The position numbers and the translations under genes are program-made. The notes under the pieces were generated by a model that saw nothing but the letters and a program-made list of their open reading frames with translations, ran no database searches and was not told the DNA's origin. This document shows positions 10,098 through 21,783 of a DNA stretch of 64,000 bases, piece by piece (position 1 is the first letter of the stretch; each line of letters begins with the position of its first letter). This stretch comes from Puccinellia tenuiflora (lineage: Eukaryota > Streptophyta > Magnoliopsida > Poales > Poaceae): contig QRDG01000398.1 of the NCBI GenBank assembly GCA_012064385.1, forward strand, positions 268,697 to 332,696, written 5' to 3'.

Positions 10098-11888
10098 GAC
10101 TCTGCTTGTCCCTAAGCGAAAACTGAGCTCGGTAAACATGACCACAGGTTTATGGAGTGAAGTGTCGATAAACAAAGAATATGAACATGAAGCATCAGTA
10201 TTTACTCATCAAACACATATACATTTTTAAACAACAACCTCTCTCTCATAAAGCTTCTCGAAGACAAGTAATGTAACTATAACATGTTAAGGTGAAGTAA
10301 AACAGAAACTTATTAAGCAATGGCAAGCTGAGACTTCGCTCAAGAGGAAATTATACTTGTCAGCTCATATTTCAAGAAAGATCCATTTAAATGCTTCAAC
10401 CATCAAGTCATCTTTCCACGAGTTGCAAGTCATCAATTCTGTATTCTTGTGATAGAAGAGTTAGAACTGACATAAGAAAAATGAACAACTATCACGAGAC
10501 ATAAAAGACACAATGTAGATATCATACTTGCTAACATCATAGGTCAACACTGTAAGTTTGCTTGTGGAAGTTAGAAGGAAAAGGAAGACTGACTCAACAT
10601 TAAACGTAAGAGAAAGGCCCTTCACAGAGGGAAGCAGGGATTAGTCATGTGCTAGAGCTTTTTATTTTTATGAAATAGAAGTAAAACAAAATTTGAGACG
10701 TGCATGCTTTCGTCAACGACTTCACAACAGAGAAGCTATCTAGTCCCCCATAACAAGCAAGGCTTTTAGACTTGTGAGAGCAGCTGGTTTTTAGAGGAGC
10801 GAGTACGCTCCTCTTTCTCCTTGGTTTCACCACTGTCCAATGTTTAGAGCTGATTTCTCAGATTTTCATTGCGCGGAGGAGAATGGTGAGTTATATTTAT
10901 ATTTTTGCTTAAGCTACTCTTGGGTTGATTCAAGTGAAGACGTAATCCATTGACACCGGGTGAAAGGGGGAAATGACCTTGCTCGTCACGAGTTATATCT
11001 AGCTCTCCACTGCTCCCTCATGAGCTGAAAAACAGAGGCACAAAAAGGAATATTTTGAATTTTTAAAGATAGCACATGACAAATTTACTTGGAATGGCAA
11101 GAAATACCATGCATATGTAGATATGGTGGACTCAGCTGGCAAGATAGTTTGGCTTTGGGATTTGGATGCANACGAGTGAACCATACACTCAGTACGAATT
11201 TTGGGCTTACCAAAAAAGGTATTTGAAGCAAACATACAGTGTTGAGAGATGTAAACCAAATATGTTATGTAGAACAATATGCCAAACATGCAACATAAAG
11301 CTTAAACATCACTGTCAAAATAAATCTAATACGAAAGTATGCAAGCTAGAGGATTCACAAGCAATGTAAGATATAAAGGATATTATATTTGCAAATCAAA
11401 CTCATATTCTCTACTCAAGCAATCAATGTAATTATGCAAGTTAAACAAAGTCATGCTTGCCAATACCGAATAAACTTCTACTCATACACCCAATGTCAAA
11501 TCATCACTTACCACAAGACCAGCAGATGAGAGAGATTGCCATAATAAAATATAAAGTGTAGAAGAATAAAAGATGCTTCTCATTTATATTCCATTATAGA
11601 AAACCACACACCAACGGGTACAAGGACTCACAAGGAGAGACGTGACCCATTGCAAAACCATACCGTTCCATATGACTTGACTTCCAATGGATGTAATCTA
11701 GACACCAAAATGAAGCTAGGGACATCCATTTAGGAGTCAAGGAATATAGAACGGATGGGAGTACGTCCTGATAATGTCTCTACTCATGATACGACTCACA
11801 AGGACTAAGAAATAAAAGATAAAGATACCGGGGCACTCCCCCAAGCTTGGAACAAGCCAAGGGAGTGCCATTACCATGATGCTCGAGT
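10098..11888 (-). other. A 3' noncoding region with PPT-like hairpin
   Basis: About 1.8 kb of AT-rich sequence without a convincing reading frame, between the env-position ORF and the PPT. A long 3' noncoding stretch here is normal for Athila elements. At 11832-11840 and 11861-11869 GGCACTCCC and GGGAGTGCC form a 9-bp stem around a loop that carries CCAAGCTTGG, i.e. a second copy of the PPT core. One ambiguous base (N) at 11171. Confidence 0.75.
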
Positions 11889-12455
11889 TTATTCTTGCGG
11901 TGGCGATGGGTCGATGATCCTTATGAGCCTCTCAATGGTTTCTTTTAACTCCTCGAGCTGATAGCCCAAATTGCGGATCATCTCCGTGTTGCTCTCAATT
12001 CGGCTCCTTAGCAACCCAATAGGCGAGTCCCAATCATCTTGTGCTCCTCCCCAGCTGTCCGCATTATCTGCGCCGAAGCTTCCACTCCCTGCATGAGTAC
12101 GATCTATATCCCAAGCAGAAGGTAGCTCTCCAAATGGAATAGTTTCAAGCTGGTGGTTATGGATCAAAGTATGAAAAGGGTTTCTGGTTCGAGAAAAGGG
12201 GGACCTCCCGGCCGAGTTCCTATGAGGGCCCTTGTCCGCCTTTTGTACACACTCCCTTTTCTCAAAGACAGAAGGATTCTTCGTCACCCCAATCCTTGCT
12301 ATAGTGGCGTAAGGGTATTGGTGTTGGTCTTCCTCGAACTCTTCTCCATCATCATCGGGCATGTCCTTGAACACTTCATCCTTTCCTTCAGTTCCTCGGA
12401 GGTCCTTGTCTTGATCCTCGCCGCCGGTGTTGTTGAGGCCTGAAGAAGATGCCAT
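11889..12455 (-). CDS. A env-position ORF (188 aa, unknown function)
   Basis: Intact 188-codon frame on the coding strand of A, between integrase and the 3' LTR, where Athila elements may carry an env-like gene. The product starts MASSSG and is acidic in the first 50 residues (D-D-D-G-E-E-F-E-E-D). The middle is S/R/N-rich and the last 50 residues (L-L-R-S-R-I-E-S...L-E-E-L-K-E-T-I-E-R-L) have the heptad pattern of a coiled coil. No signal peptide or membrane segment is visible, so it is not a typical envelope protein. It is the only long undamaged frame in A. Function unknown; conserved accessory protein or relic are both possible. Confidence 0.6.
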   Translation of the reverse strand: MASSSGLNNTGGEDQDKDLRGTEGKDEVFKDMPDDDGEEFEEDQHQYPYATIARIGVTKNPSVFEKRECVQKADKGPHRNSAGRSPFSRTRNPFHTLIHNHQLETIPFGELPSAWDIDRTHAGSGSFGADNADSWGGAQDDWDSPIGLLRSRIESNTEMIRNLGYQLEELKETIERLIRIIDPSPPQE

Positions 12456-12788
12456 GATCTAGAACTTCGAGATCCTGACAGAAATAACCAGAGACAAAAA
12501 CACGACGAAAAACACAAGATACACTCCTAGAAAAATTCGGGGAAATTTATAGTCAAGATTTCTGCAATAAAAGGAAGATAACGAGACTAGGCGGAGTCGG
12601 AGGCGGTGTCCAGGGGCGAGGGGCGGGTCCCCACTGTGGCCAGAGGTGGGGCTGTGGCAGAGGGTCGCCCTGCCTCCTGTACTCCGTCTTGTACTCCGTC
12701 CGGTCTACGAATTTTCCTAATTTTCTAAAAATAAATAATATAAATTTTCTGGAATTTTCCGAGGCACTTTAGTTACCGAAACAATTAC

Positions 12789-14019
12789 CTATTCATTTTC
12801 TGACTCTGGAGTCCTCCGGTATTTGGTTTCAATAAATTCTTCCAGAGACACCACTTGAATAACATCGGCATCTTTCTCCAGGGGATTACCGGAGATATAG
12901 TGCTTGAGTCGCTGACCATTCACCACTCGAGGCTTGTCTCCGTCAAGACTGTTAATCTTTATAGCACCGGAAAGATAAACTTCCTCAATGACGAATGGTC
13001 CTTCCCATTTAGAGAGTAACTATTGCCTGCAAAAAATCTAAGACGAGACTTATACAAAAGCACTTTGTCACCAACATTAAATTCTGTTTTAAAAATTCTC
13101 TTATCATGCCATCTCTTTGCTTTCTCCTTAAACAAACGAGCATTTTCACAAGCTTCATTTCTCCACTCTTCCAAAGAACTTAAATTAAGCAATCTAGTTT
13201 TACCGGCAAGAGTAGGGTCCGAATTAAGTTGTCTAACAGCCCAATAAGCTTTATGCTCTAATTCAAGAGGCAAATGACATGCCTTCCCATAAACCATTTT
13301 ATAAGGAGACATGCCCATAGGATTTTTATAAGCAGTTCTATAAGCCCATAAAGCATCATTAAGTTTTTTAGACCAATTGTTCCTAGACTTGTTAACGGTC
13401 TTTTGCAATATTAGCTTAATCTCTCTATTAGTTAACTCAACTTGTCCACTAGTTTGAGGGTGATAAGTGAAGAAACTTTGTGATTAACATCATATTTAGC
13501 TAAAACCTTTCTAAAAGCACCATGAATAAAATGGGACCCTCCATCTGTCATAAGATATCTAGGCACACCAAACCTAGGGAAAATAACTTTAAGCATTTTT
13601 AGAGAGATCTTATGATCAGCACTTTTAGTTGGTATAGCTTCTACCCATTTAGTAACATAGTCCACAACAACAAGGCTGTGAGTATTGCCATGTAAGGTGG
13701 GAAAAGGACCCATAAAATCAAATCCTCAACAATCAAAAGGCTCAATAACAAGAGAATAATTCATAGGTATTTCATTACATCTACTAATGTTACCAACCCT
13801 TTGACACTCGTCACAAGACGAAACAAACCTTTTAGCATCCTTAAATAAGGTAGGCCAATAAAAACCTGATTGAAGAACCTTATGTGCAGTCCTTTCTCCT
13901 GCGTGATGTCCTCCATAGCCACTGTTGTGGCACTTCCACAATACTTCCTCCAGTTCATGCTCAGGAATACATCTCCTCAAAATTCCATCGACCCCCTCCT
14001 CGTATAAATGTGGGTCATC
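12789..14019 (-). pseudogene. pol: A integrase
   Basis: Integrase of an Athila-type element in three pieces. 13980-13726: zinc-binding H-H-C-C domain (H-N-S-G-Y-G-G-H-H then C-D-E-C-Q-R). 13713-13432: catalytic core (V-V-V-D-Y-V-T-K-W-V-E-A and T-D-G-G-S-H-F). 13408-12959: the rest of the core and C-terminal domain (A-L-W-A-Y-R-T-A-Y-K, L-E-H-K-A-Y-W-A), running in another frame to a stop at about 12789. Damage: TGA where a Trp is expected between the first two pieces, a frameshift near 13470, another near 13020, and TGA for Trp at the RNase H/integrase junction near 14020. Non-functional. Confidence 0.88.
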
Positions 14020-15707
14020 TCAAAAGTAGTGCCTCAAGTCATAGAAGAATTTCCTTTTCTGTCGATAAGTAAAGCTTGGAGGCAAAAACTTTGAAACGAT
14101 GAAATTAGCATAATCAGCATACCAAGGAGCGTCATGAGAGGTTACCTTAACGACAGCAAGTTGTTCATCAGGAAAACTATCATTTAGAGGGATAGGATCA
14201 TGAGGTATATTTTCTATTCTAGATAAATTATCAGCTACAGGATTATCTGCACCTTTTCTATCAACAATATGCAAATCAAAATCTTGCAGCAAAAGCACCC
14301 ATCTAATAAGCCTAGGCTTAGCATCTTCTAGTACTATTGCAGCATGATCAGTATGAATATTTACTTTAGAATCTTCAATGTATTGTCTAAATTTATCACA
14401 AGCGAAAACAATTGCTAAAAATTCCTTTTCAGTAGTTGCATAATTCCTTTGAGCACTATCGAGAGTTTTACTAGCATAATGAATAACATTTAACTTCTTA
14501 GCAATTCTTTGGCCAAGAACAGCCCCTACAGCATAATCACTAGCATCACACATAATCTCAAAGGGTAAATTCCAATCAGGCGGTTGGACTATAGGAGCGG
14601 TGATTAAAGCTTTCTTAAGTATTTCGAAGGCTTCCTTACAACCTTCATCAAAAACAAATGGAACATCCTTTTGAAGAAGATTAGTAAGAGGCCTCGAAGT
14701 CTTAGAAAAGTCTTTAACAAACCTCCTATAAAAACCAGCATGACCAAGGAAACTACGAATACCTTTGATGTCCCTTGGATAGGGCATCTTCTCAATTGCT
14801 TCAATTTTAGCCTTATCAACTTCGATTCCTCTCTCAAAAATTTTATGCCCAAGCACTATGCCTTCATTCACCATAAAGTGACACTTCTCCCAGTTGAGAA
14901 CGAGATTAGTCTCCTCACATCTCTGCAAAACTTTATCAAGATTATAGAGACAATTGTCGAAAGAAGTTCCATAGACGGAGAAATCGTCCATGAAGACTTC
15001 CACAATTTCCTCACAAAAACCATGAAAATTAGCAGACATGCATCTTTGAAAAGTAGCAGGTGCATTACACAAACTAAAGGGCATACGTCTATAAGCATAA
15101 GTTCCATAAGGACAAGTAAAAGTAGTTTTTTCTTGATCTTCATATTTAACAACAATTTGAGAGAAACCAGAATAACCATCAAGAAAACAAAAGTGAGTGT
15201 TCTTAGACAATCTTTCAAGCATTTGATCAATAAAAGGCAAAGGATAATGATCTTTTCGGGTAGCCTTATTAAGATTCCTATAATCAATGCACATTCTATA
15301 CCCTACAACCGTTCTATGAGGAATGAGCTCATTATTATCATTAGCAACAACAGTCAGACCTCCCTTTTTAGGAACACAATGAACAGGACTAACCCATCTA
15401 CTATCAGCAATAGGATAGATTATACCTGCATCGAGAAGCTTAAGTATCTCATTTCTTACCACATCCTTCATCTTCGGATTTAATCTTCATTGATGATCGA
15501 CAACGGGCTTCGCATCAGGTTCAAGATTAATTGTATGTTGACAAATAGATGGAGAAATCCCTTGAAGATCATCCAAAGTATAGCCCATTGCAGCTCGATG
15601 TTTCTTAAGAACCTCCAATAATCGTTCCTCTTCTCTTGCTGAAAGGTTAGAATTGATAATAATAGGATATATTTTCTTCTCATCTAAATATGTATACTTG
15701 AGAGTAT
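14020..15707 (-). pseudogene. pol: A reverse transcriptase and RNase H
   Basis: RT of Athila type: 15471-14020 is one long frame with W-V-S-P-V-H-C-V-P-K-K-G-G, C-I-D-Y-R-N-L-N, F-L-D-G-Y-S-G-F, F-M-D-D-F-S-V-Y-G (catalytic MDD instead of YDD) and RNase H starting E-I-M-C-D-A-S-D-Y-A. Upstream, 15707-15487 is the pre-RT linker in the same frame, separated only by a TGA at 15490, where a related copy would have Arg (CGA). F is inserted at 15707/15708, so the coding sequence continues at 29362, with the TSD agtat on both sides. Confidence 0.92.
15703..15707. repeat. Target-site duplication of F, left copy
   Basis: agtat at 15703-15707 and again at 29362-29366, directly outside the two F LTRs. 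The two halves of the A reading frame join in frame across it. Confidence 0.95.
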
Positions 15708-16855
15708 TGTAGCGCCCCGACCCCAGAACTATACAGTGGAACGTTGTGTAACCGGTCATGCTACACAATTGAGGGTTACTGGGTTTACCAATCCCAGGCC
15801 AAAACTCATTGGCAGGTGTGCTCGGAATGGATCATCGGCACACAACACCTCAATCATGCCATAAGCTCAGACATCGCTTCCATGTATAGTAAAGAGACCG
15901 AGACTTGTGGAACGAACTGGCACATCACAGACTCTACGACACAAAGATATCATAGTTCAACTCATATAATTGAGAAAGATAGCAAATGACACATCAGAGG
16001 TCACTGACCCATCATTACAACAAGCGGAAGCAAATTAAAGTTGTCTAAACAACAAGATCCAAATTATGGCCTAAGAGGCCTACAGATAAACATCCCGTGC
16101 CAGCCTGTTCCATGACGTCCCAAGCTGCCACCTGGGAACCCTAGACTACTCGTCGAAGTCAACGTAGAACCCACCTTCCAGTTCGGTGACGTCCTCCTAT
16201 GAAACAAGTAATAAGCAACAAAGCAAGGATGAGTACGACGTACTCGCAAGAATTAGTAGGGCGATATAGGCCCGATGCTGACGGAGGCTGCAAAGCTATA
16301 TAAGTGGTTGTTTTGCATAAAGCTGGTTTTGTTTCCTTCCGAAGACTAGGACTCATGGAATCGTCTAATCAGAAGGTTTTCATAAGGGGATAAGAGGGTA
16401 ACACTTTTCTCTTCGGTTCACGGGGAACCTACTATATTCAGCAACTCCACCTATCTCCACCAAGGCACTCCCTCGAATCTCCCTTGAGGAAATGAACCTT
16501 TTATCACACGTTGATTATGCAACCTCTAGCTGCCATTTAATTAAAGATCAGGTTCAGGTTTTCTATGAGCTAATCCGCCTTTCCCAAGATTTTGTCCATA
16601 ACCGTGGACACGGCTTTTCGAAAAGATTAAACCCTGCAGGGGTGTACTGTTTTTAGCCACCGGTACCGTCCGACCCCTTGCCTAGCTATTAGCTCTCTTC
16701 CGGGGAAGCCGGCAGGGCGGGCGCGGTTAAACCTTTACAAAGTATGGGACTATCCAAGGGTCATCGTGACGACAGGACAAGTTCAGCGCCTATTTCAACA
16801 CCCTGCCCCATCGCCACTCGTATCACCATCATCATCATCATCATCTTCTTTTTCA

Positions 16856-17050
16856 TCACCAGACACACACTCGCAAATGGAAAGCGCAAACTAGAGGACC
16901 TTTGGATACGCCCGCACTAATTATTCGGTTAGTAAGGGGCCCATACCCCCACCGATGGTAGCACGCTCGGTTCTTGGTTCTAGCTAAAAGCACTCTCAGC
17001 CTAGGCGGCAAGAATGAGACAAAACACCAACGACCTTGTTGGCAACTCAT
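16856..17050 (-). other. Micro-ORF conserved in LTRs of F, B and C
   Basis: 64 codons beginning MSCQQGRW, with a core R-V-L-L-A-R-T-K-N-R-A-C. Same-sense homologues: 26597-26791 (F 5' LTR), 41497-41682 and 47348-47533 (B), and a 42-aa version at 34706-34834 (C). The core is identical even at third codon positions, so selection may act on DNA or RNA rather than protein. Not claimed as a gene. Confidence 0.4.
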
Positions 17051-17384
17051 CCCAGCCTTCTTAGCAATTTATTATCAACACAAGTCTCCACCACTGTCCG
17101 AACATTCCATTCAATTCACAAGTATGGAAAAAATCAACGGACAACTTAAGCATTCGACTAAGCATGGCTAAGCATATCTAAGCATGACATACAACAGATA
17201 TGAATTATCTCAGGCCAACACTTCAACCTATGGTTCATAGGAGGGGAAACAGATAATGGTTCAGGGAGCATGCAAGTAATAGGATATTCTATACACTGAC
17301 CAAAACTTGTCACCAGAATCGAATGCAATAATAGTATGGTGGATAAAATACTTTGGTAATATGAGATATGCCAAGAAGGTTAGG

Positions 17385-17458
17385 TTAGCTCTTGCCTTGC
17401 TGGTAGTACTGGTCGCGCTGGTTGTCAAGGTATTGTGGTGGAACCTCGACTCCAGAAT
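17385..17458 (-). other. Exon-like conserved element in F LTR
   Basis: On the coding strand a pyrimidine-rich stretch ends in GTTTCGGTAG, followed by an open segment with S-G-V-E-V...Y-Y-Q-Q-G-K-S and a TAA (17387-17385). The same arrangement is at 27123-27196 in the other F LTR and, with changed codons, in the LTRs of B and C. Possible terminal exon of an LTR-encoded spliced transcript. Confidence 0.35.
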
Positions 17459-19625
17459 CTACCGAAACACAAACAATACAAGAAAGGAATAAATAACACG
17501 AATACAAGGTGCAATGCACAATCATGATGATATGGACATATTATGCATTGAAAAGGTATTGGGCATGTCCCACAAGTTAAATGGAACCCCCAAATTAAAT
17601 ATTGCAATTAACGGGTTAAAACTCCATCTTTAACTTAGTGAATTAGGTGAATATCCAAAATGTCCAGTACTGAATTATGAGGTAAATATGCATTAAAATG
17701 ACATTATTTGATAGATATTAACCCACTGATCGATTTGGTACCTTGTTTGCATTTTTCCGATTAACGGTGAAGAAATAGTGATTTAAACGGTTAAGCAATT
17801 TTAAATCATTTTAACCAATTCGAAAATGACATCAAAGTAAAAGTTATTTGCATGCTGTGATATTAACATAGGTAGATAGCATTTGCTTTGCTGGTCATTT
17901 TGGTATATCATTTGCAATTTTTGAAGTAATATTCACCGAGTTATGATTTATTCAAAAAGGGATTTAAATCTGCCATTTCAGTCATTTTTGGTCAACAGCA
18001 CTAAATTTAATTATCCAACTCTCTCAAATGGCACAAAGTGGTAGTCCATTGTCCACTGATCATTTTGAGCTATTGAACACAATTTTTGGACAAGTAAAAC
18101 TAAAGTTATGGAATTAACAAATTCAACATTATTTCTGCCATTTTAGTCTTCAGCAATTAAAGGCAATTTATTTTGACAAATTAAATTAACCAATGGTACT
18201 AACAGATAGACATTTTATTGCTGAGCATTTTGACATATTATTTGCAATTTTTGGACAAGTGGTTCAAAAGTTACGCCAATTCAAAGTTCAAATTAATTTC
18301 TGCCAATTTTACAAATTCCAGGAAATTGGCCCGAAACGATTTGCACCGTGGGCTGGGCTAGCTCGTGTCGCTGACCGGTGGGGCAGGGCCAGGCTGGCGT
18401 CCACGTCGGCGCTCAGGCCCAGTGGCAGGTTTGACCGGCGCAGGGCGGCCAGGACCGGCGCGAGCGCGCGGTCACCGACGGCGGCGTCGTGGATCGATTC
18501 GTCGAACGCGTGCACGAGGGTTCCAGGGAGGAGGCGCATTGCGCTCAGGAGCACGAGGGGAACTTGGTGGCGGCTGCGCGTGACCTATTGGTCACCGGAG
18601 GGACGCCGGCGACGAGCTACGGCGGCGACTCTAGTTCGGCCTAAGTGGAACCGGCGAAACAGAGGGGGAGGAACGAGGGGAGGGCGTCTCCGAGGACCGT
18701 GTGCTCACCCTGAGTACGTGCGTGAGGTCGGTGGTGGCAGAGGAGGGCCGACGGCGCCGGAATCGAGCTCGGACGGCGGCGGGTGGCGGCGGCGGAGACG
18801 GATTGATTCGCGCGAACGGCTGCGTCCTAGCACGCAGGGCTCGGGGAGGATGTAGAGGAGAGCACGGCGATTCTTATGCCCCAGGCCGATCTGCTCTGGG
18901 TGGTCGGCAACGTCGGCGACGAGCGGCGGCGGCTTGGTCAGCGCACGGCCATGGCGCGGTTCGGTTCTAGGGTTTCTGCAGGTGGGGGAAAAAGGAGGGG
19001 AGGAGGAGCATGCGGTCGTGGGAGGCCTCTTTAGCCTCCAAGGGGGCCAGGGGAGCGAGGGAGCCGCGACAGTGGCGACGAGGTCCATCGGCAACGGTGG
19101 CGGTCGAGGACGCGGTCGCTACAGCGTGAGGAAGACGGCGACTTTGCAAAAACCCCCCTGCCTGCCTTTTTCTTTTTTGGTTTTATTTCTTTAATTGAAA
19201 CAGCAGACTTTTCTATTTAATTGAGGCCCTTAATTAATTTTAAAAATTCTGCAAAAATTCACAGAGCCAACATATATTATTTAGAACCTGTGGTAAAAAT
19301 TTCAGCCCATTTGGAAAATATTTTATGTGTTAACATTTTAGGATTTGCTCTCTTGTGTTTTAGGGTTTTACCCAGATATTTGAATTTTGATAAAGCACTA
19401 AATTGGACAACAATTATATTTGTTGTTGCAGGAACTTCCTGGATAAATATGTTTCTTCGTTTTGCAACTTTGTTCACCATTTACATCATCCATTTGGTTT
19501 CTCAATTATTGCCCCTTTATTGTCTCATGTGAAGCAAAATGGATGAGGGATGCTATGATGCAAATGAGATGCAAAAGTGAAAATTTTTACTCATATTTTG
19601 TGGGTCCAAAAGTGGGGCTGTTACA

Positions 19626-19640
19626 ACTCTATCCCCCTTA
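19626..19640 (-). other. F polypurine tract
   Basis: Minus strand TAAGGGGGATAGAGT abutting the 3' LTR start (19625). Confidence 0.85.
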
Positions 19641-19643
19641 CAG

Positions 19644-19662
19644 GAATCTCGTCCCGAGATTC
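19644..19662 (-). other. Perfect hairpin at pol stop of F
   Basis: GAATCTCG-GGA-CGAGATTC on the coding strand: 8-bp stem, 3-base loop, starting directly at the pol stop codon and ending four bases before the PPT. Equivalent hairpins occur in C (50544-50562) and B (44652-44670). Confidence 0.8.
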
Positions 19663-21783
19663 TAGGCTTGAGTGAAGAAGGCGGGGTATTCCTGACGGAG
19701 GCTAGTTTCACGTTCCCAGGTTGCTTCGTCTTCAGAATGGTTAGACCACTGGATTTTGAGGAACTTGATGGATTTATTGCGAGTCTTCCTTTCCGCTTCA
19801 TCCAAGATGCGGACAGGATGCTCACGGTAAGTCAGATCTTCCTGAATATCCAACTCTTCATGATTGACCCCACGAATAGGATCCTTAAAGCAACGACGGA
19901 GTTGAGAGACGTGGAACACATCATGCACATCCAGGAAATTCTCTGGGAGCTCCAGTTGATAGGAGAGATCACCTCGCTTACCCAAGACAGTGAAAGGACC
20001 AACAAAACGAGGTGCCAATTTTCCCTTGATCCCGAAACGACGAACGCCTCGGAGGGGAGAGACTCGAAGATAGGCTTTGTCACCAATTTCATAGTGAACC
20101 TCCTGATGATGCTTATCATAGTAGCTCTTCTACCTAGACTGGGCAATCTTGAGATTTGCTCGAATGACACGGACCTTTTCTTCTGCCTCATTGATCACAT
20201 CAGGACCGAAGAGTGACCTCTCTCCGGTTTCAGACCAATTCAGCGGAGTTCGACACTTTCTCCCGTAGAGAACCTCAAAGGGAGCCATTTGCAAACTGGC
20301 TTGATAGCTATTGTTGTAGGAGAACTCGGCGAGGGGAAGGTATTGTTCCCAACCCTTGCCGAAGGAGATAACACAAGCCCGAAGCATATCCTCGAGAACT
20401 TGGTTGACCCTTTCAGTTTGGCCATCGGTTTGAGGATGGTAAGCTGTACTGAAATTGAGACGGGTTCCCATAGTAGTTTGGAAACTCTGCCAGAATTTGG
20501 ACACAAACAGGCTTCCACGGTCGGTGATGATCCTTAAGGGAACCCATGCAAAGGAACAATCCGGGCCATATACAACTCAGCTAGTTAACGGAGGTGATAT
20601 CCTCGCGAACAGGGAGGAAATGGGCGACCTTGGATAGACGATCAATGACTACCCAGATAGCATTATTTCCCTTTTGAGACTTTGGGAACCCAGTGATGAA
20701 GTCCATGCCAACCTCATCCCATTTCCACTCGGGAATGGCTATAGGGCGAAGAGTACCGGCTGGCCTTTGATGTTCCGCCTTCACACGGCGGCAGACGTCG
20801 CATTCAGCGACATACTCGGCGATCTCGCGCTTCATGCAGGACCACCAGAATTGAGGGCGAAGATCCAGGTACATCTTGGTGCTACCCGGATGAATGGAGA
20901 TGGGTGACTCGTGAGCTTCGGAGAGGATCAACTCTTTTGTATTCCCGCTCTTGGGCACCACCAGACGGGTACCAAAGTAGACGACACCATTGTCATCAAC
21001 CGAGAAACATTTGGCTTTTCCATTGGCTATCTTCTCCTTGATCTCGAGGATTTCAGCATCATTTTGCTGGGCGGCCTTGATATCATCCTCGAGGGTGGAT
21101 TTGATCTCTAAATTGGCCAAGTATCCGGAGGGAACAATCTCCAGATTCAAACGTGCGAATTCTTCATGAAGAGCGGGCTGAGCTCGCTCAATCATCAGGG
21201 TATTGCAATAAGACTTGCGGCTTAGGGCATCGGCCACAATGTTGGCCTTGCCTGGCTGATAGTTGAGGGTCACATCGTAGTCCTTGATTAACTCCAACCA
21301 TCTTCTCTGCCGAAGGTTCAGATCCGGTTGAGTGAAAAGGTACTTCAGACTTTGATGGTCAGAGAAGATCTCACAACGATTACCCAACAGGTAGGGCCTC
21401 CATTGCTTTAGAGCATGGACCACAGCAGCAAGCTCTAGATCATGGGTAGGGTAGTTTTGCTCATGTGGTTTGAGTTGACGGGAAGCATATGCGACAACAT
21501 GCCCTTCTTGCATCAATACACAGCCCAAGCCCTGGAGTGATGCATCACAATAGACGACGAAATCCTTGTCGGTGTCTGGAAGGACAAGCACAGGAGTGGT
21601 CGTGAGTTTGACTTTTAGGGTTTGGAAGCTTTCTTCCGCTTTGTCCGTCCAGACGAACTTCTTGTCCTTCTTGAGAAGGTCGGTCAAGGCTTTGGCTATC
21701 TTGGAGAAACCTTCGATGAATCGGCGGTAGTATCCCGCTAACCCAAGGAAGCTGCGGATGTCCTTGACAGACTTTGGGGTAGG
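19662..21783 (-). pseudogene. pol: F RNase H, integrase and chromodomain
   Basis: Continuation of the gag-pol frame after a TAG at 21784. 21687-20581: RNase H (V-V-Y-C-D-A-S-L-Q-G-L-G, D-H-Q-S-L-K-Y-L) and the integrase zinc domain (H-E-S-P-I-S-I-H...C-D-V-C-R-R) and first part of the core (M-D-F-I-T-G-F-P, V-V-I-D-R-L-S-K). A frameshift near 20590 breaks the core; 20504-20130 carries F-S-T-A-Y-H-P-Q-T-D-G-Q-T-E-R with the catalytic Glu. A TAG at 20130 (CAG in C) precedes the end, which at 20018-19662 has the chromodomain (Y-R-E-H-P-V-R-I-L-D...I-Q-W-S-N-H-S-E-D-E-A-T-W-E), expected to bind methylated histone H3. Confidence 0.92.

Larger units (their letters stand above)
15708..19625 (-). repeat. 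F 3' LTR (3918 bp)
   Basis: Minus strand TGTAACAGCCCCAC...GGGGCGCTACA with near-inverted ends. Zones from the LTR start: AT-rich to 19165, GC-rich 19150-18360, AT-rich to 17460, then short conserved islands to the end. (CAT)n at 16826-16846. Its many small frames are equally present in the other LTR copy. See the separate entries on the gene-like cassette and micro-ORF. Confidence 0.95.

Noticed and set aside
14671..15483. 270-codon plus-strand frame opposite A RT
   Set aside because: Antisense shadow of a well-supported RT.
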